A DNA stretch of 64,000 bases from Biomphalaria glabrata (taxonomy: Eukaryota; Mollusca; Gastropoda; Planorbidae), in NCBI RefSeq assembly GCF_947242115.1, contig NC_074718.1, positions 46,646,199-46,710,198 on the forward strand. The letters are read 5' to 3'. Of this stretch, positions 1 to 11,800 are shown piece after piece. The notes below the pieces were generated by a model. That model saw only the letters and a program-made list of their open reading frames with translations, did not search any database and was not told where the DNA came from. Both the position numbers and the translations under genes were made by a program. Position 1 is the first letter of the stretch; each line of letters opens with the position of its first letter.

Positions 1-231
1 TTCGAAATTCATTACACAAATTTACCCTTTTCAACATCACTTCCATTCATTACACAAATTCGCACCATTATTCATGCACACCGTGCTGCGCTACGACCGT
101 AACAAATATATAATAAACCAGATGGTTCATAAATAAATTGATTATTGAAATTCAACAGATTGTATATTTAGGGTCATATTTTCCAAATCATTTTTGTTTT
201 TGAAATTATTATTTCTGTTAGAAGGCCTGCA

Positions 232-490
232 TACAACATTTACCTGACATCTTTGTTATCTCTCTATTTGCAGACTTTGAGAAATGCATTAGATTTAAAC
301 TTACTTTAGACTTAGGTACTCCCGCGCCGTTCGGCGCATTGTCGGCAAGCTGTCTCCATAAAGATCTGTCACTGGCAATGTCTGAAGCCTCCTCCCACCT
401 GGTGTGTCGAGTTTGCCATTTCTGTAGCAATAGTGGTTTTACAGGGTGGGGGTCGCTAGCCCACGCCAAACCCTCCTCCTTTTTCACCCA
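232..490 (-). mobile_element. possible LINE 3'-end coding remnant
   Basis: The minus strand has an open frame of about 89 codons. It contains a tryptophan/arginine-rich stretch (TRHTRWEEASDIASDRSLWR) that resembles the region after the reverse transcriptase in LINE proteins, where a W...DR..WR pattern is common. No RT or endonuclease motif is present. The segment is more GC-rich than its surroundings, as transposon coding remnants here tend to be. It could also be part of the same GC-richer repeat type seen at the right end of the window. Identity is uncertain. Confidence 0.3.
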
Positions 491-769
491 GGCTTGGGAT
501 TTAAATGGCTTTTAAAAATATTTTAATTATAGCACATGATGGAGGATGGGATATTGCTCATGACATCTTAAAAGATAAAAAAAAATGAGCTAAATCTGTT
601 TATGTTATTGGGTATGTTGGTTAAGTTTTTTACTCCCCAAAACTAGTGATGATGAGATAGAAACAGATAAAAAGACACCACATAATTATTTTCAATTTTC
701 CCTAATGCCATTAGAGAGGGGGAATGGGCCAGGAAAACCAATGACTTAGTAGAGTTGAAGTAACTTATT

Positions 770-862
770 AACATGCATGACTAGATTGATCATGAAATGC
801 ATAGGACATAATTATATTCTTTTTTGAAGTAATGCCTGTAACCTAGAAGATATGAAGATTGT
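770..862 (+). mobile_element. 3'-end fragment of CR1/Jockey-like LINE
   Basis: A degenerate match to the 3' end of the LINE at 46925-48088. Shared words, in order, are an ATGCATGACT segment, a GCATAGGACATAAT segment (GCGTAGGACGTAAT in the better copies) and TTCTTTTTTGAAGTAA. Only about 90 bp remain, consistent with severe 5' truncation during reverse transcription. Confidence 0.6.
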
Positions 863-865
863 GTT

Positions 866-968
866 GTCCTGTTCTTTTTGGTCTTCCTCTGTGCCTTGTG
901 TCTGTGGGTTCCCATCTGAAGCCTGAATAGCTCTTTTGTTGGCATTTTTATTTTAGGTGTAACTTGTG
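866..968 (-). mobile_element. RTE-like LINE fragment
   Basis: The text TTCTTTTTGGTCTTCCTCTG and its continuation to about 965 match, with substitutions, the stretch near 2018-2112 of the larger RTE-like LINE. That stretch encodes the arginine-rich RGRPKRTWRR region after the RT. The fragment is short and decayed, so it carries no function. Confidence 0.6.
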
Positions 969-969
969 T

Positions 970-1634
970 ATTGTTCACTATTTATTAAGTTTTGAAAGTG
1001 GCTGAGTTTGGAAAGACCTAATCAACTTTCTAACAAACAGCTCTGCTAGCTTGTAGACATCTAGGTGAACATATAAGGATATCTAGCATGTAATAAATTC
1101 TATGAAACTTTTAAAAGAATAAGTATATTATTATGAGGTTGTTTTTAGAATAAAGGCATATATTAATATATTTAAATAGTTTGTACATTTTGGAAAGTGT
1201 TATGCAAAAGTGATTCTGTTCACAGCTGCCATTATCCAAGGACATATGATTCTCTGGAGGCTCACATCACTGGAAAAAGTCTTTGGGCCCCTGAAGATTA
1301 CAGTACATGTAATGCTGCAAAAGGAGGAGGATGCTGGGCCAGGGTAAACACTCCATAACATAATGACATAGTGAATGAAATAACATTTTACTTTAGTGTA
1401 TGATAGTTGTAATTTTAGTCTAAAATATTTAAATAAATGTTACAGTATAAGCCAGTTCCTGAATTAGCTTGTCACAATGCACATTCAGCCAAAGTTAAAA
1501 ATTCTTGAATAAAGTTATCTCTATTGTACTTAAGCTAGCTATATCCTGTATAGTCAAAAGATTGGCAGCAATTCTCTCTGCAAATGATGATGTGCTGATT
1601 CATAATGGAACATTTGATTTTTTAATGGGGGGGG
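970..1634. other. unassigned AT-rich interval
   Basis: No convincing coding region, terminal repeat or RNA gene was seen. It ends in a poly-G run next to the following SINE. Confidence 0.5.
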
Positions 1635-1639
1635 GGGAG

Positions 1640-1871
1640 GACTTGCTAAGTGGTTAAGTGCAACTGCTTTTAAGCTAGAGTTTTCAGGTTCAAATCTTGG
1701 TGAAGATTGTTTTTGAATTTCAGGATCTTAGAGTGCCTCAAGTCCATGCAATTCTAATGACATTAGTTGGGGAAGTAAAGAAGGTTTATCATTGTGCTGG
1801 CCATATCATGATACCTTTATAACTGTAGGCCACTGAAACAGATGACATTTACATCATCTGCCCTATAGATT
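1640..1871 (+). mobile_element. SINE-B, 5' part, split by a LINE
   Basis: tRNA-derived SINE. A box A-like segment (GTTAAGTGC) and a box B-like GGTTCAAATCTTGG are followed by the family body (GTGCTGGCCA, then GAAACAGATGACATTTACATC). The element reads up to CATCTGCCCTATAGATT and is then interrupted by a LINE. The expected next words (GCAAG, then a purine-rich end) resume at 3232. Other SINE-B copies in the window continue through this point without a break, which supports an insertion. Confidence 0.8.
1860..1871 (+). repeat. target-site duplication (left) of LINE insertion
   Basis: The 12-bp word GCCCTATAGATT occurs here and again at 3220-3231, directly bounding the LINE at 1872-3219. Confidence 0.85.
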
Positions 1872-3219
1872 CATCATCATCATCACTCCTTTGAGTTCCT
1901 TATGGAACATAGGGCCTCGACAAAAACACGCCACTCTCCACGGTCTCTTGCTAGCTTTTTGATGGTGTCCCAGCTCTTCCCGGTCTTCTCTGCATCTTCA
2001 AGTACACTGCGTCGCCATGTTCTTTTTGGTCTTCCTCTGCGTCTTGTTCCCTGGGGGTTCCACTCTAAGGCCTGCCTAGCTCTGTTGCTGGTATCTTTTC
2101 TAAGGGTGTGACCAATCCATCTCCACTTCCTCTCTAAGATCTGCACTTCTATATTTTTCTGTCCACTCATCTCCCACAGTTTGGTGTTTTCTACTTTGTC
2201 ATACCAGTGTATTTTTAGGATATTTCTCAGGCATCTGTTGATGAAGGTCTGTATTTTTTTTGTTGTGGCTTCAGTTGTTCTCCATGTTTCAGAACCATAC
2301 AGTAGGACAGCCTTGACATTAGAGTTAAAGATTCTTAGTTTAGTCTTGTTTGAGATGTAAGGAGATTTCCAGGTTGGTTTTAGCTGTGTAAATGTCTGAC
2401 ATGCTAGATTTATACGGCGTTTAATGTCTTCATCTGTTCCACCTGATATACTGACTACACTCCCAAGGTATATAAAATTTTCTACTTGGTCTATTGTCTG
2501 AGAATTCAATACTATGTCTCCACTTTGTTTATTGTTTACTTTAAGTACTTTATTTTTTGGTGGTTTATTTTGAGGCCTACTCTTTTTCCTACTTCGCTTA
2601 AAGCTGTGACCTTTTCTTGCATATTCTGTAGTCTGTGTGATAATAGGGCTATGTCATCAGCGAATTCCAGATCTTCCAGCTTTTGTATGAGAGTCCATTG
2701 GATTCCTTTCCCTGCGTTAGAGTAGGCTTCTTTTGTGACCCAATCCAGTACTAGAAGGAACAGGAGTGGTGAAAGAAGACATCCCTGTTTGACTCCTGTT
2801 GTGACTGGAAATTCCTCTGACAGCTTGCCACAGTGGGTTACTTGGCAGGTGAAACCATCATAAAGGTTCTTGATTATGGTTATTATTTTATTGGGGATCC
2901 CATAATGTCTCATTACAGTCCAAATAGATTCTCTGTCGACACTATCAAAAGCTTTTTCAAAGTCAACAAAAGTTGCATAGAGAGGAGATTGCCATTCGAC
3001 ACATTGTTCTACAATTATCCTGAGTGTAGCTATTTGGTCAGCACAAGATCTCCCTTTTCTGAATCTGGCCTGTTCTTCCCTTAGGTGTTCATCACATGCT
3101 CCCTTTATTCTGTTTAGTAGGATTCTGCTAAAAATCTTGCTTGGTACTGACAGCAAAGTGATGCCTCGCCATTTCTCACATTGTGATAGATCTCCACTCT
3201 TTGGTATTTTTATTAGCAA
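1872..3219 (-). mobile_element. RTE-like LINE, 5'-truncated, inserted in SINE-B
   Basis: The minus strand encodes the C-terminal half of a non-LTR reverse transcriptase. The first frame (3219 down to 2536) has the fingers/palm motifs WRGITLL, QARFRKGRSCADQ, FVDFEKAFDSVDR, GVKQGCLLSPLLF and the catalytic FADD within LEFADDIALL. A second frame (2509 down to 1883) continues with FIYLGSVVSISGGT, the thumb-like NVKAVLLYGSETWR and WRWIGHTLRKD...RGRPKRTWRR. One frameshift lies between the two, near 2510-2535. The 3' end is a short (ATG)n-type tail (1872-1884 on the plus strand reads CATCATCATCATC), as in RTE-clade elements. Endonuclease and 5' end are missing through truncation. A 12-bp target duplication bounds it. 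The clade call is by motif memory only. Confidence 0.85.
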
Positions 3220-3260
3220 GCCCTATAGATTGCAAGTTTTAAAAGGCATTCTTATTACAT
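3220..3260 (+). mobile_element. SINE-B, 3' remainder after LINE, and right target duplication
   Basis: Starts with the right copy of GCCCTATAGATT (3220-3231), then GCAAG and a decayed purine-rich end. This is the 3' tail of the SINE split by the LINE. Confidence 0.7.
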
Positions 3261-3660
3261 TTTAATCCGCAACTATTCTAAAAATTATAATCATTTTTCA
3301 GACATTTTTTCTTTTCTGAGCCACTAAATTGATGATTATGTTAAATCAACAATTGATTTTAAAATAATATTTCTGATTTACTTTGATGCAAGAAAAAGCT
3401 AATATTATAAGCAATACTTACTATAGTCAAATTGTGCACTTTTATAAAGTATGCTAAGCAGGCTTAAACAAAGCATAAAAAAAGAGTATTTGCTATTGAT
3501 CTTTTAGAAAATGGGGCTATAGAATATACAACTATCTATTTGTTATAATTTTAATGAAGGTTTTTTTGTTTTTACATTTTATCCTCAAATTTAAATCAAA
3601 ACTATGTCAATAGCTATATGTCTTCATAAGTTATAACTAATTTAACATGTATTTATCTTT
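3261..3660. other. unassigned AT-rich interval
   Basis: Very AT-rich. No coding, terminal-repeat or RNA signal was seen. Confidence 0.5.
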
Positions 3661-3663
3661 GGA

Positions 3664-3850
3664 ATGTTTGTAAATTGTTTTACATGTTTCGGATGTCCCT
3701 TCAGAGTTGAAGATAGTTTACTTCCTTGTCCAAACCTCCCGCAGGGTGACGGGGGATGGGAGCAGGCAGGGTTTGAACTAGAGACCATTGATAAATCCGA
3801 TCGACAGTCCAGTGCGCAAACTGCACGACCTGGCAGTCAGGATCGTTATC
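3664..3850 (-). mobile_element. SINE-A copy
   Basis: Reverse-strand copy of the family best seen at 40417-40588. Reading the minus strand: CTGCCAGGTCGTGCAG, a box B-like GTTCAAACCCTGCC, CCGTCACCCTGCGGGAGG, then the tail TTTGGACAAGGAAG and CATGTAAAAC. Nearly full length, with scattered substitutions. Confidence 0.8.
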
Positions 3851-3870
3851 TGGGTAACTATTGTCTGATA

Positions 3871-4210
3871 AATTGAAATAATGATTAAGTCTAGAAGAAG
3901 TAAAACTATGGCATGCATCCTGTTTGGAACTATCTATTCACCTAAATTAATTCCACTAACTTCGATAGTAAAGCAGTTTACTTGCTATGTTGTGAGTCTT
4001 TTTTTTTTTAAATATAAAAAAAAATGAAACATTTGTTGGTGCTTCTGCTCTGACACTGAAAAAAAAGGTCTGTTGAAGTTAATGAATAATAAAAACAAAG
4101 AAGAATATCCAGATTATACATGATTACATTTTGTAGTGTCATTCAATAAGGAAATCTACTTGAATTGTAAGCATGTTTCTAACCCTAAATATTTACTATA
4201 TAAATAAATT
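3871..4210. other. unassigned AT-rich interval
   Basis: No gene or element boundary was recognised. Confidence 0.5.
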
Positions 4211-4212
4211 AT

Positions 4213-4435
4213 GGCTTTCATATAGTGCTACTTTCATGCTTATAGCATGCTCAGAGCACTATGGTCCAATCTCATTTGTGGACCAGTAGGAGTAGGTTTT
4301 CTAACTGCCTTAAAGCACTCAGTAAACACAACTCAACTCGAGTTGTGTGTTGAACTTCTTGCCCCCTTCATAGGCAGCCAAGCTAAGCCAAGTTCAAGCG
4401 TAGTTGGTCTCTTGACCACGCTTCCTACTAGGCTC
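4213..4435 (-). mobile_element. SINE-C copy
   Basis: On the minus strand the head AGCGTGGTCAAGAGACC resembles the 5' half of a tRNA with a long variable arm. A decayed box B follows, then the body GAGATTGGACCATAGTGCTC and TGAGCATGCTATAAGCATG. The same body occurs at 6277-6514, 48783-48940 and 60293-60470. Confidence 0.75.
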
Positions 4436-4701
4436 GATTGGTTACCTTGGTTGTGGAAAAGGAAATATTTAAAGTTCTTGAAGTGTTCAGTATCCTCATT
4501 TTGTAATTAAACCTGATGCATGATGGACATTAATATTTTTACTTTATATTTTCATATGTGTCCAACTGTGAATTGCCTCTTACTTTAAAATTTAGCTCTA
4601 GCTGGATAACTTTGTGCAATAGAAAAATTATGTTTAGATTTTGGAAATTATAATTTATGTGCTACATCTTAAATTCACTATATACTTGTAGAACTATTGC
4701 T

Positions 4702-4857
4702 TGGAATCTAATTGCAAGTTTCTACTGTCGACTGTCATACTAGATATGGTCTTATGACTGCATTAGAACCGAAACTATAATGGAATCTAATTGCAAGTTT
4801 CTACTGTCGACTCATACTAGATATGGTCTTATGACTGCATTAGAACTGAAACTATAA
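4702..4857. repeat. two-copy tandem duplication, 79-bp unit
   Basis: TGGAATCTAATTGCAAGTTT and the following ~60 bases are repeated head to tail starting at 4702 and 4781. The copies differ by a 2-bp gap and one substitution, so the event is recent. It is followed by a poly-C run at about 4864. Confidence 0.9.
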
Positions 4858-4859
4858 TG

Positions 4860-5455
4860 TTTGCCCCCCCCCCTCCCTCCCTTCATATGGAAAGCAGGTA
4901 AATCTTTCATTTAGAGCCAAATTATATAACCCTTACAGTATTTATACAATAAAAGTGTACTGAGCATGTTATAGTAGAAAGAAGACACATTATAGAAATC
5001 TTATACATAAGAATTTGGATACCAAGAAAAAAAATCTTTTCTCTAGTGAAACTAGATCTGTATGGATAATGGTTTGCTTTTAATCTTTAACAATACAGCC
5101 AATCAACCTTACTGGTACATCTGGTAACAGGTACATCTCTTATGACTAAAATCACCAGTGTGTGTGTTTTGTATCAAGGATGTGCATGTTGTTGGTTTTG
5201 AAAAAATGTTTGATGTGACTGCCAAGGCTTTTTACAAATCTTTTGTATGTGTGTATGTGTTTTTTTTCTCTATTTTTTTAAATTTTGTATTGTAATCGGA
5301 ATTCTTAAATGGTGGGAAAAAAATGTAAACCACTATTTTGACTGTCAAAAACAGTAAACCTAAAAAAAATGAATTTTGTAGTTTTAAACAAATTGAATCA
5401 CACTTATAACATATATAAAATATAGATTTATAACATATTGAATCACACTTATAAT
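4860..5455. other. unassigned AT-rich interval
   Basis: Simple-sequence patches (poly-C, TG-rich, poly-T/A). No supported gene. Confidence 0.5.
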
Positions 5456-5460
5456 ACATA

Positions 5461-5625
5461 CAGGCTGGCTGCCTGGTCGTGTGGTATATTGTTTGGACTT
5501 CTCGATGGTCCTGGGTTAATACCCTGCCTGCTGTCATCCTGCTGGAAGTTAGGACTAGGAAGTAAATTATCTGAAGGAACAACTAAAATATGTGAAACAT
5601 TTTACAAACATTTTTTTGTTTTCCT
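5461..5625 (+). mobile_element. SINE-A copy
   Basis: Head GGCTGCCTGGTCGTGTGGT, box B-like GGTTAATACCC, then CTGCTGGAAGTTAGGACTAG and the tail GTGAAACATTTTACAAACA. Diverged relative to the 40417 copy. Confidence 0.75.
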
Positions 5626-5659
5626 TTCTCAGCACATACAACTCAATTTACTTCTATTG

Positions 5660-6265
5660 GCTGGAAATATTTAAAGCATGACAGTGGCGTAGGTAAATTA
5701 CCAAATAGTGGATCTTATGTTGGATTGATCAGCCCTGATGAACTGACCTGACCATTGTAATTGAAACCATAGTGAGTAATAATTTCTTAAAAGCACTCTT
5801 CTTACCTCCCTCTCCTCCCCTTAAGATTCTAAAGAAAAAATTTGTCAGCATGTTACATTACTAGACTGTAAGACTCTTTATGACATGTCTGTCAGACATA
5901 CCTACAGGTTGGAAAACCTACCTATTTGACATACCTAGATGACATATTAACTCTGATTAATAAAAGAAAAAAGTTTTTCAGACACAATCACTTTATTTGT
6001 ATTTCAGACTCATGACCACTCTATCTGTATAGGTCCTGGTATACCCTGGGATGATGTTCACCCACAACTTTTAACTTGAAATCTTAAACGAAGTTTTGTA
6101 AGTATATTTCATTAGATTCTTCTGCTTAAAATAATTTATAACAATAAAGAAAAAGTTAAAGACTGCTATTGCATGAGGCTTGTATTTAAAAAAAAAAAAA
6201 AGAAAATATAATTACTGACAAATGAATTCAAAAGTTTGATGTCAGCTGGCAGAATATGAACCTGG
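5660..6265. other. unassigned interval
   Basis: No coding or repeat structure was identified. Confidence 0.45.
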
Positions 6266-6272
6266 CACCATT

Positions 6273-6510
6273 ATTATTATTTTAGCTTTTATATAGTGCT
6301 ACTTTCATGCTTATAGCATGCTCAGAGCGCTTTTTGGTCCAATCTCATTTGTGGACCGGTGGGGGTAGGGGGTATCTAGGAGTTGGATTTCCGTGCTGCC
6401 TTTGGGCGCTCAGTAAACACATCTCTGCCCGAGTCGGGTGTCGAACCTCGAGCCCCCTTCTAGGTAGCCAAGCCAAGTTCAAGCGCACTTGGCCTCTCGA
6501 CCACGCTTCC
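6273..6510 (-). mobile_element. SINE-C copy, near full length
   Basis: The best copy of this family. Minus strand: GAAGCGTGGTCGAGAGGCC (tRNA-like head), box B GGTTCGACACCC, CACAAATGAGATTGGACC, TGAGCATGCTATAAGCATGA, and an (AAT)n-type tail. The direct repeat CACCATT at 6266-6272 and 6511-6517 is a probable target-site duplication. Confidence 0.8.
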
Positions 6511-6528
6511 CACCATTGTGAAAGATAA

Positions 6529-6570
6529 TCCAGTGTGCATACTGCACAACCAGGCAGCCATCCAGTCTTA
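6529..6570 (-). mobile_element. SINE-A 5' head fragment
   Basis: On the minus strand, GGATGGCTGCCTGGTTGTGC matches the SINE-A head. Only the first ~40 bp remain. Confidence 0.55.
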
Positions 6571-7432
6571 AAAAGAATGTGTTAATTAATCATTTTATTT
6601 AGTTTTAAATTAGACTGTTTTATGTTTTATTTGTATCTCTTTTCTATGGACTTTCTTTTGTTTTAACAATAATTTATTACCAGTTATATAAATTTAGTAA
6701 AATGTTTGCAGCTAAATATCACTACCATTGTTATCTTTAGGCTAAACTAACAAGCATGAATGTCTGGTACAGTAAGATAGGGTTAATGGTCAACCTGACA
6801 TTATGGTTCATTCATCGGGACAGCTAATGGTGAGTCAATTCTATTTTTAAATATTAAATTAATCTGATGAATTCCTTTGACTCTTTTTGTATTACGTATC
6901 AAACTTGGCAGTGAAACAAAGACCAAGGAAAAGAAGCATAACTTAATTTATTTAGGTGATAGAGTAGCAGAGTAGGCCTAAAGTGTCTAATGCAGAACAT
7001 TCTCAGGACATAAGCAATGTATTCATATCTTGTACCTTTGCTGAAATGTTAACAGACAGAAATTTAAAGAAGGGAATCCACCTGGGAAATAGTTTAAAGA
7101 GTGTTGGTAGACAAAAAGATTTAAAAAAAATAACCATAGACTTGCAATGAAAAAAAAAAAAGAGCCTACTGCTGTGCCACACCAGTTGGTTAAAAGAAAG
7201 ACTTAGCAAAAGAAAATCTGGAGATGCTTTAGTAATAAATAAGTCAGCACTTTAATATTGTATTCATATATATATATATTCATATTATCACATTCCATCT
7301 TTCACAGTTTGTGTCTGATCAAGCAGTTCTCAAGTTAGGGCTTGATGAAGTCTACAAACTGACCATTATATCTACTGGACAAAAAAGGATCTTATATGTA
7401 TATTTTAAACCTGGTCAATGCCTATTTCTCCA
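6571..7432. other. unassigned AT-rich interval
   Basis: Contains a TA microsatellite near 7265. No supported gene. Confidence 0.45.
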
Positions 7433-7472
7433 CTATTGTCGACATCTTGAGACATCACCATCGGCAGAAACC

Positions 7473-7630
7473 GAAGACGGCTGATACATTTGTGTGGGTG
7501 AAAAACTGAAGGCGTCGCTCGAAGACAGCTGATACATTTGTGTGGGTGAAAAACTCAAGGCTTCGCTCGAAGACAGCTGATACATTTGTGTGGGTGTAAA
7601 ATTCAAGGCGTCGTCTGAAGACAGATGATA
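7473..7630. repeat. 48-bp minisatellite, about 3.3 units
   Basis: GAAGAC(A/G)GCTGATACATTT recurs exactly every 48 bp at 7473, 7521 and 7569, with a partial fourth start at 7617. Because 48 is a multiple of three, minus-strand frames stay open across it and give 16-residue peptide repeats. Two overlapping frames are open at once, so this is better read as a non-coding tandem repeat. It sits just upstream of the gag-bearing element and could belong to its 5' region. Confidence 0.85.
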
Positions 7631-9250
7631 CATCGTTTCCACGTGAGCGCTCGTCACCAACTTTTGACACGCTCTTGCATTGTCGAGGTTTCACCTTACA
7701 TTGCTATACAGAAGGTCCTCCATTTAGACCTCTGTTCACTTATGGTCATTCTAATTTTTCAGAGACTTAACATATTTGCATTATCTAAGCTGAAGTTCTC
7801 CACTTAAGTACTGTTGGATTATTTATATGAATGTTCAAGTACTTTTGGATTATTGATCTTTGACGTTGAAGTTGGACTAACTTGTACCTATTGGCGCTCT
7901 CCTAGTCATCGTTGTACGCCGAAGAAATAACACATGCCTGCATTACTACACTTACATTTTGGATTATCTTATTGGATTATTTGGATTACCTGTTGGACTT
8001 GTGTTAATTGTAAAGGTCAAGAGGAAATATTTTTTGACATTACTTGAGCTTTTGAGCCATCTTATGGCATATGACTGGATTATTTTACTACTACTTTGAT
8101 GCTCACATTGATGTGTATTCTCAATCGGATTACTTAGTTACCTTACCCATGGATTATTATTGAACTACTCAAGCTGTATTTGTATTTGACAAGCTACAAG
8201 AGAGGATTAATCTACATCAGTCTACAAAAGAAAGTCTGTAATTTATAATTAAGGATTGAATATATTCATATGATTAATAAAGTACATTGATTTTGCTGTG
8301 GTATAGCAGTAATTGAAGTTGATTATATATAGAGTTAGTGATTGATAACTCTTGGAACCATATTAAATTGATTTTCATTTTTTATATTTGTTACCTTAAA
8401 GGGCGGTCGGCGTGGGTCTGTCTTATGTTTTGAGACTGAATCGGCACAATTTATTTGTTCCGTTCCATTTCACTTCATCTGATAGGGATCTTTATGGATT
8501 TTCTTGATGTTCTCCTAGTCCTAATAAGGTCCGAGTAGACCAGCCTTGTTCGGTAGGGACTTCTATATCATTTTGAAATTTTTTGTTTAGTGGTATATAG
8601 TTTTGTTTGTACAATCGTAGTGTGATTTCTCTTTGTATTCATATTGTTTGTTTGTGTAAGTCTTGTATTTACATATCTGTGATTCTCTTGTCAAAGTCTT
8701 CTATTTATTGATTTCTTTTAAAGCAGACTGTATTGTTATCTATATTGTTTTTGTGTTCGTCACCTATACTTTAATTTATCTCTTTATTCTGTCATTAATT
8801 AATTTTTTTTTCATTTTTTCACTGCACATATAACATGTTACAAAGATATATTTGAAGTAATAATATTGTGTACATATATACTATCACTTGAATTAGAGCC
8901 TTATTTTTTGAGCTCTTGTACTTATTTTGTATTGACACATTTCTCGTACTCTGATTATTTTGTTGGTACATTTTGACGCAACACTTATTACTATTGACTC
9001 ATTTGTACATTGTATTTGGCACACATTGATTACAAACTCAACACATTTATTGGCCATCTATTATTTAAATATCAAAGATACATGCAAAGTGAGACATTAT
9101 TATTTGTATTTTGATAACTAAGCACTCACTACACAGTTAAACTACATACAGATTGGAATCCTATATATTTGTTGACTTTATACACGTTGAAGATTATTTA
9201 ATATTTATTGACATTATACACACTTGAAGCCTAAACCCATACCTATCAAC

Positions 9251-10600
9251 AATGTCTACCTATGATAAAATCTTGGAGTTGGCCAGAGAAATGGAATTGA
9301 AGGGTGAAAAGAAAAGAGAATTTATCGAAAAAGAATTGGATGAATTAAAGAAGAAAGAACGTGAAGTAGCGGAACGAGATGAACGAGCGGCAGAAAGAGC
9401 GCATCAGAAAGAAATGAAAGAAATAGAGTGAAAAGTTGAGTTAGCTAAACTGGAAGCTGCAAAAGTGAATCCGAACATATTACAACCACTGACACAGCAA
9501 GCCAAACCATACGTCTCGAAGTTCCATAAGTTCAATGAGAAAAACAAAACTCTTGAAAACTACATTGTGCAATTTGAGCACATAGCCTCAACGTATGACA
9601 TGTCTCCTAGAGATATGGCCAAGCACCTACTCGCCAATCTTGCAGGTGAACCGCTGAACATAATAGCCACCCTGACACCTGAACAAAAGACTGACTACAA
9701 GGCTGTGAAAAACAGACTCCTCGAACACTGGCAAATCCGAGGACCACTACAGAAAACTCTTTCGAGACATCAGATTGCAAAAGAACGGTGATTACAACAG
9801 AATTATTTTTGAAATTAAGCAAAATATCTTAAAGTGGCTTGAACTCGAGACCAGACCAAATCATTGATATGTTCTTAATTGACAGTGTACTATTGAATGT
9901 TACAGACAACATTTTCACTTTCCTGAAAGAGAAGAAAATTAAAAACGAAACAGAACTCATAACTAACCTGAATTTATTCAAAGACAGCCATCCCAATCAC
10001 ACCATCGACAGAAGAGACCATCAAATAGCTGCCACCATTAACACTGATTCAAGTAAATTCAAATACAGCAGCAACAATAAAACCTGCTTTAACTGCGGCA
10101 TAAAGGGTCACATAAAGAGCCAATGTAGATCAATCAACAGAAGCACTTTCCAGTATCAAAGTGGCACATATCGAGACAATAAATATGACAACAGAAGAAA
10201 CAGCAGAGCAACCCAAAGTTACAGCCCTAATGATAGAAGAAGGCAACACAACACCAACAACGATAATTACAACTTCCAGAACTATCAAAGAAGACAGCAA
10301 TACAATACCAACAACTTTCAGAACTATCACAGACAATCCAGATGTGATGGCTACGAACGAAACAGATACAACAGAAATACTTCAAACAGATGGCAAAGTA
10401 ACAGCAACAATAGAATCCATAGACGCCCTAGCAGTTATGACAACTCAGCCGCAACCATCGACACTCACGAACACGAACATGTAGCATTCATGAACTCAAC
10501 TCCAGAAAATAATTCCTATCCATTACTTACAAACGGGCTGGACAACGCATCACGAAACAGTAACATTAGAACTGGAAACACACATGACACTAGTAGTTAG
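9251..10600 (+). pseudogene. gag region of the LTR element (fossil)
   Basis: Parts in order: an N-terminal charged, coiled-coil-like segment rich in Glu/Lys/Arg (from 9251); a capsid-like segment containing YVSKFHKFNEKNKTLENYI and ending LLEHW; and a nucleocapsid part with one zinc knuckle, CFNCGIKGHIKSQC (C-x2-C-x4-H-x4-C, near 10085-10130). A long Asn/Arg/Gln/Tyr-rich tail runs to 10600. This order is typical of Gypsy-type gag in invertebrates. The region is broken and is treated as a fossil. Confidence 0.7.
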
Positions 10601-11079
10601 CAAGCTAGACATAGAGCAGCACAACATACAATTTTGTTTATTATACAATAGGATACAACACCATCACAAAATCACTAAATATCAGTAATATAACTAAACA
10701 ATGACATTGTTCACATAAGTCAACAACTATAATTATCACACTATTTTACATAACACTAGCACCGTTAAGGACTCATTAGCCAGTACAAGTGTAATTCATT
10801 GAATCTGTTGATGCCATATTCTACATATAACTTTGATTGTATTTGTACACATGACACTTCAAAAGGTCATATGTGCCCAATTTTTGCATATGTGTAAATT
10901 ATTTTTCCAAGAGTCCATTTGAACAGAACGCAGTCATATTAAAACCTGAGTATGTGACACTATTTATTGAAATGTATTTTTCATTTTTTCAAATGTACAT
11001 AACCTTTGTAAATTGTATAGATATGACTGTGACATTGATCTTCACTGATGAATTTATTTTTTCCCACATATCAGTTTTG

Positions 11080-11800
11080 AAGACTATTTGAGCTTAATTC
11101 GAGGCTTGAAACGATACACTTGATGATATGTAATGCAAACAATGATTTTTTGAAAAGAATATTGTATTTAATTAGTGAGATCTATTTGAGCATTACTGAT
11201 GGCTTGAAAAATAATTGATACTGTGTAATGCAAACTGAATCTTTGAATAGAAGATTGTACTTAATATGAGAAGTATTGGAGCATTATTGATGGCTCATGA
11301 AGTAATATATATAATGTGTGATGTAATCGCTGATTTTTTGAGGAGAAGATTGTATTTAATATGAGAAAATTATTGGAGCATTATTGATGGCTCGTGAAGT
11401 AATATATTTGATGATGTGTGATGTAGACACTGATATTTTTTGAGGAGAAGATTGTATTTAATGACAAAACTTTTGGAGCATTATTGATGGCTCAAGCAGT
11501 ATATTTTATATTATGTGATGATAACACTAATTTTGAGAAGAATATTGTATGGATATGAGAAAACTATCGAAGCATGATTAATGGCTCGAAGTAATATACT
11601 TGATTTTTGAAAGAACATTGTACTTGATTCATGAAGACTATTGGAGCACTATTAATGGCTCAAAGTAATATATTTGATTTTTGAATAGAACATTGTATTT
11701 GAGTGATGAAGACTATTAGAGCACTATTAATGGCTCGAAGTAACATATTTGATGTTACATAACGTGAAAAGCTGATTCATTTTTTCGAGAGAAGATTGTA
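11080..11800. repeat. degenerate ~75-105-bp tandem repeats inside the LTR element
   Basis: A core like GGAGCATTATTGATGGCTC followed by an A/T-rich arm and GAAGATTGTATTTAAT recurs about seven or eight times. Unit length is irregular and substitutions are many, so the array is old. It lies between gag and the 3' LTR. Confidence 0.75.

Noticed and set aside
2486-3084. Plus-strand frames over the RTE-like LINE
   Set aside because: Shadows of the minus-strand reverse transcriptase.
7433-7694. Small protein gene with 16-residue repeats
   Set aside because: Two overlapping minus-strand frames are open for the same reason (48-bp period), and there is no gene context.
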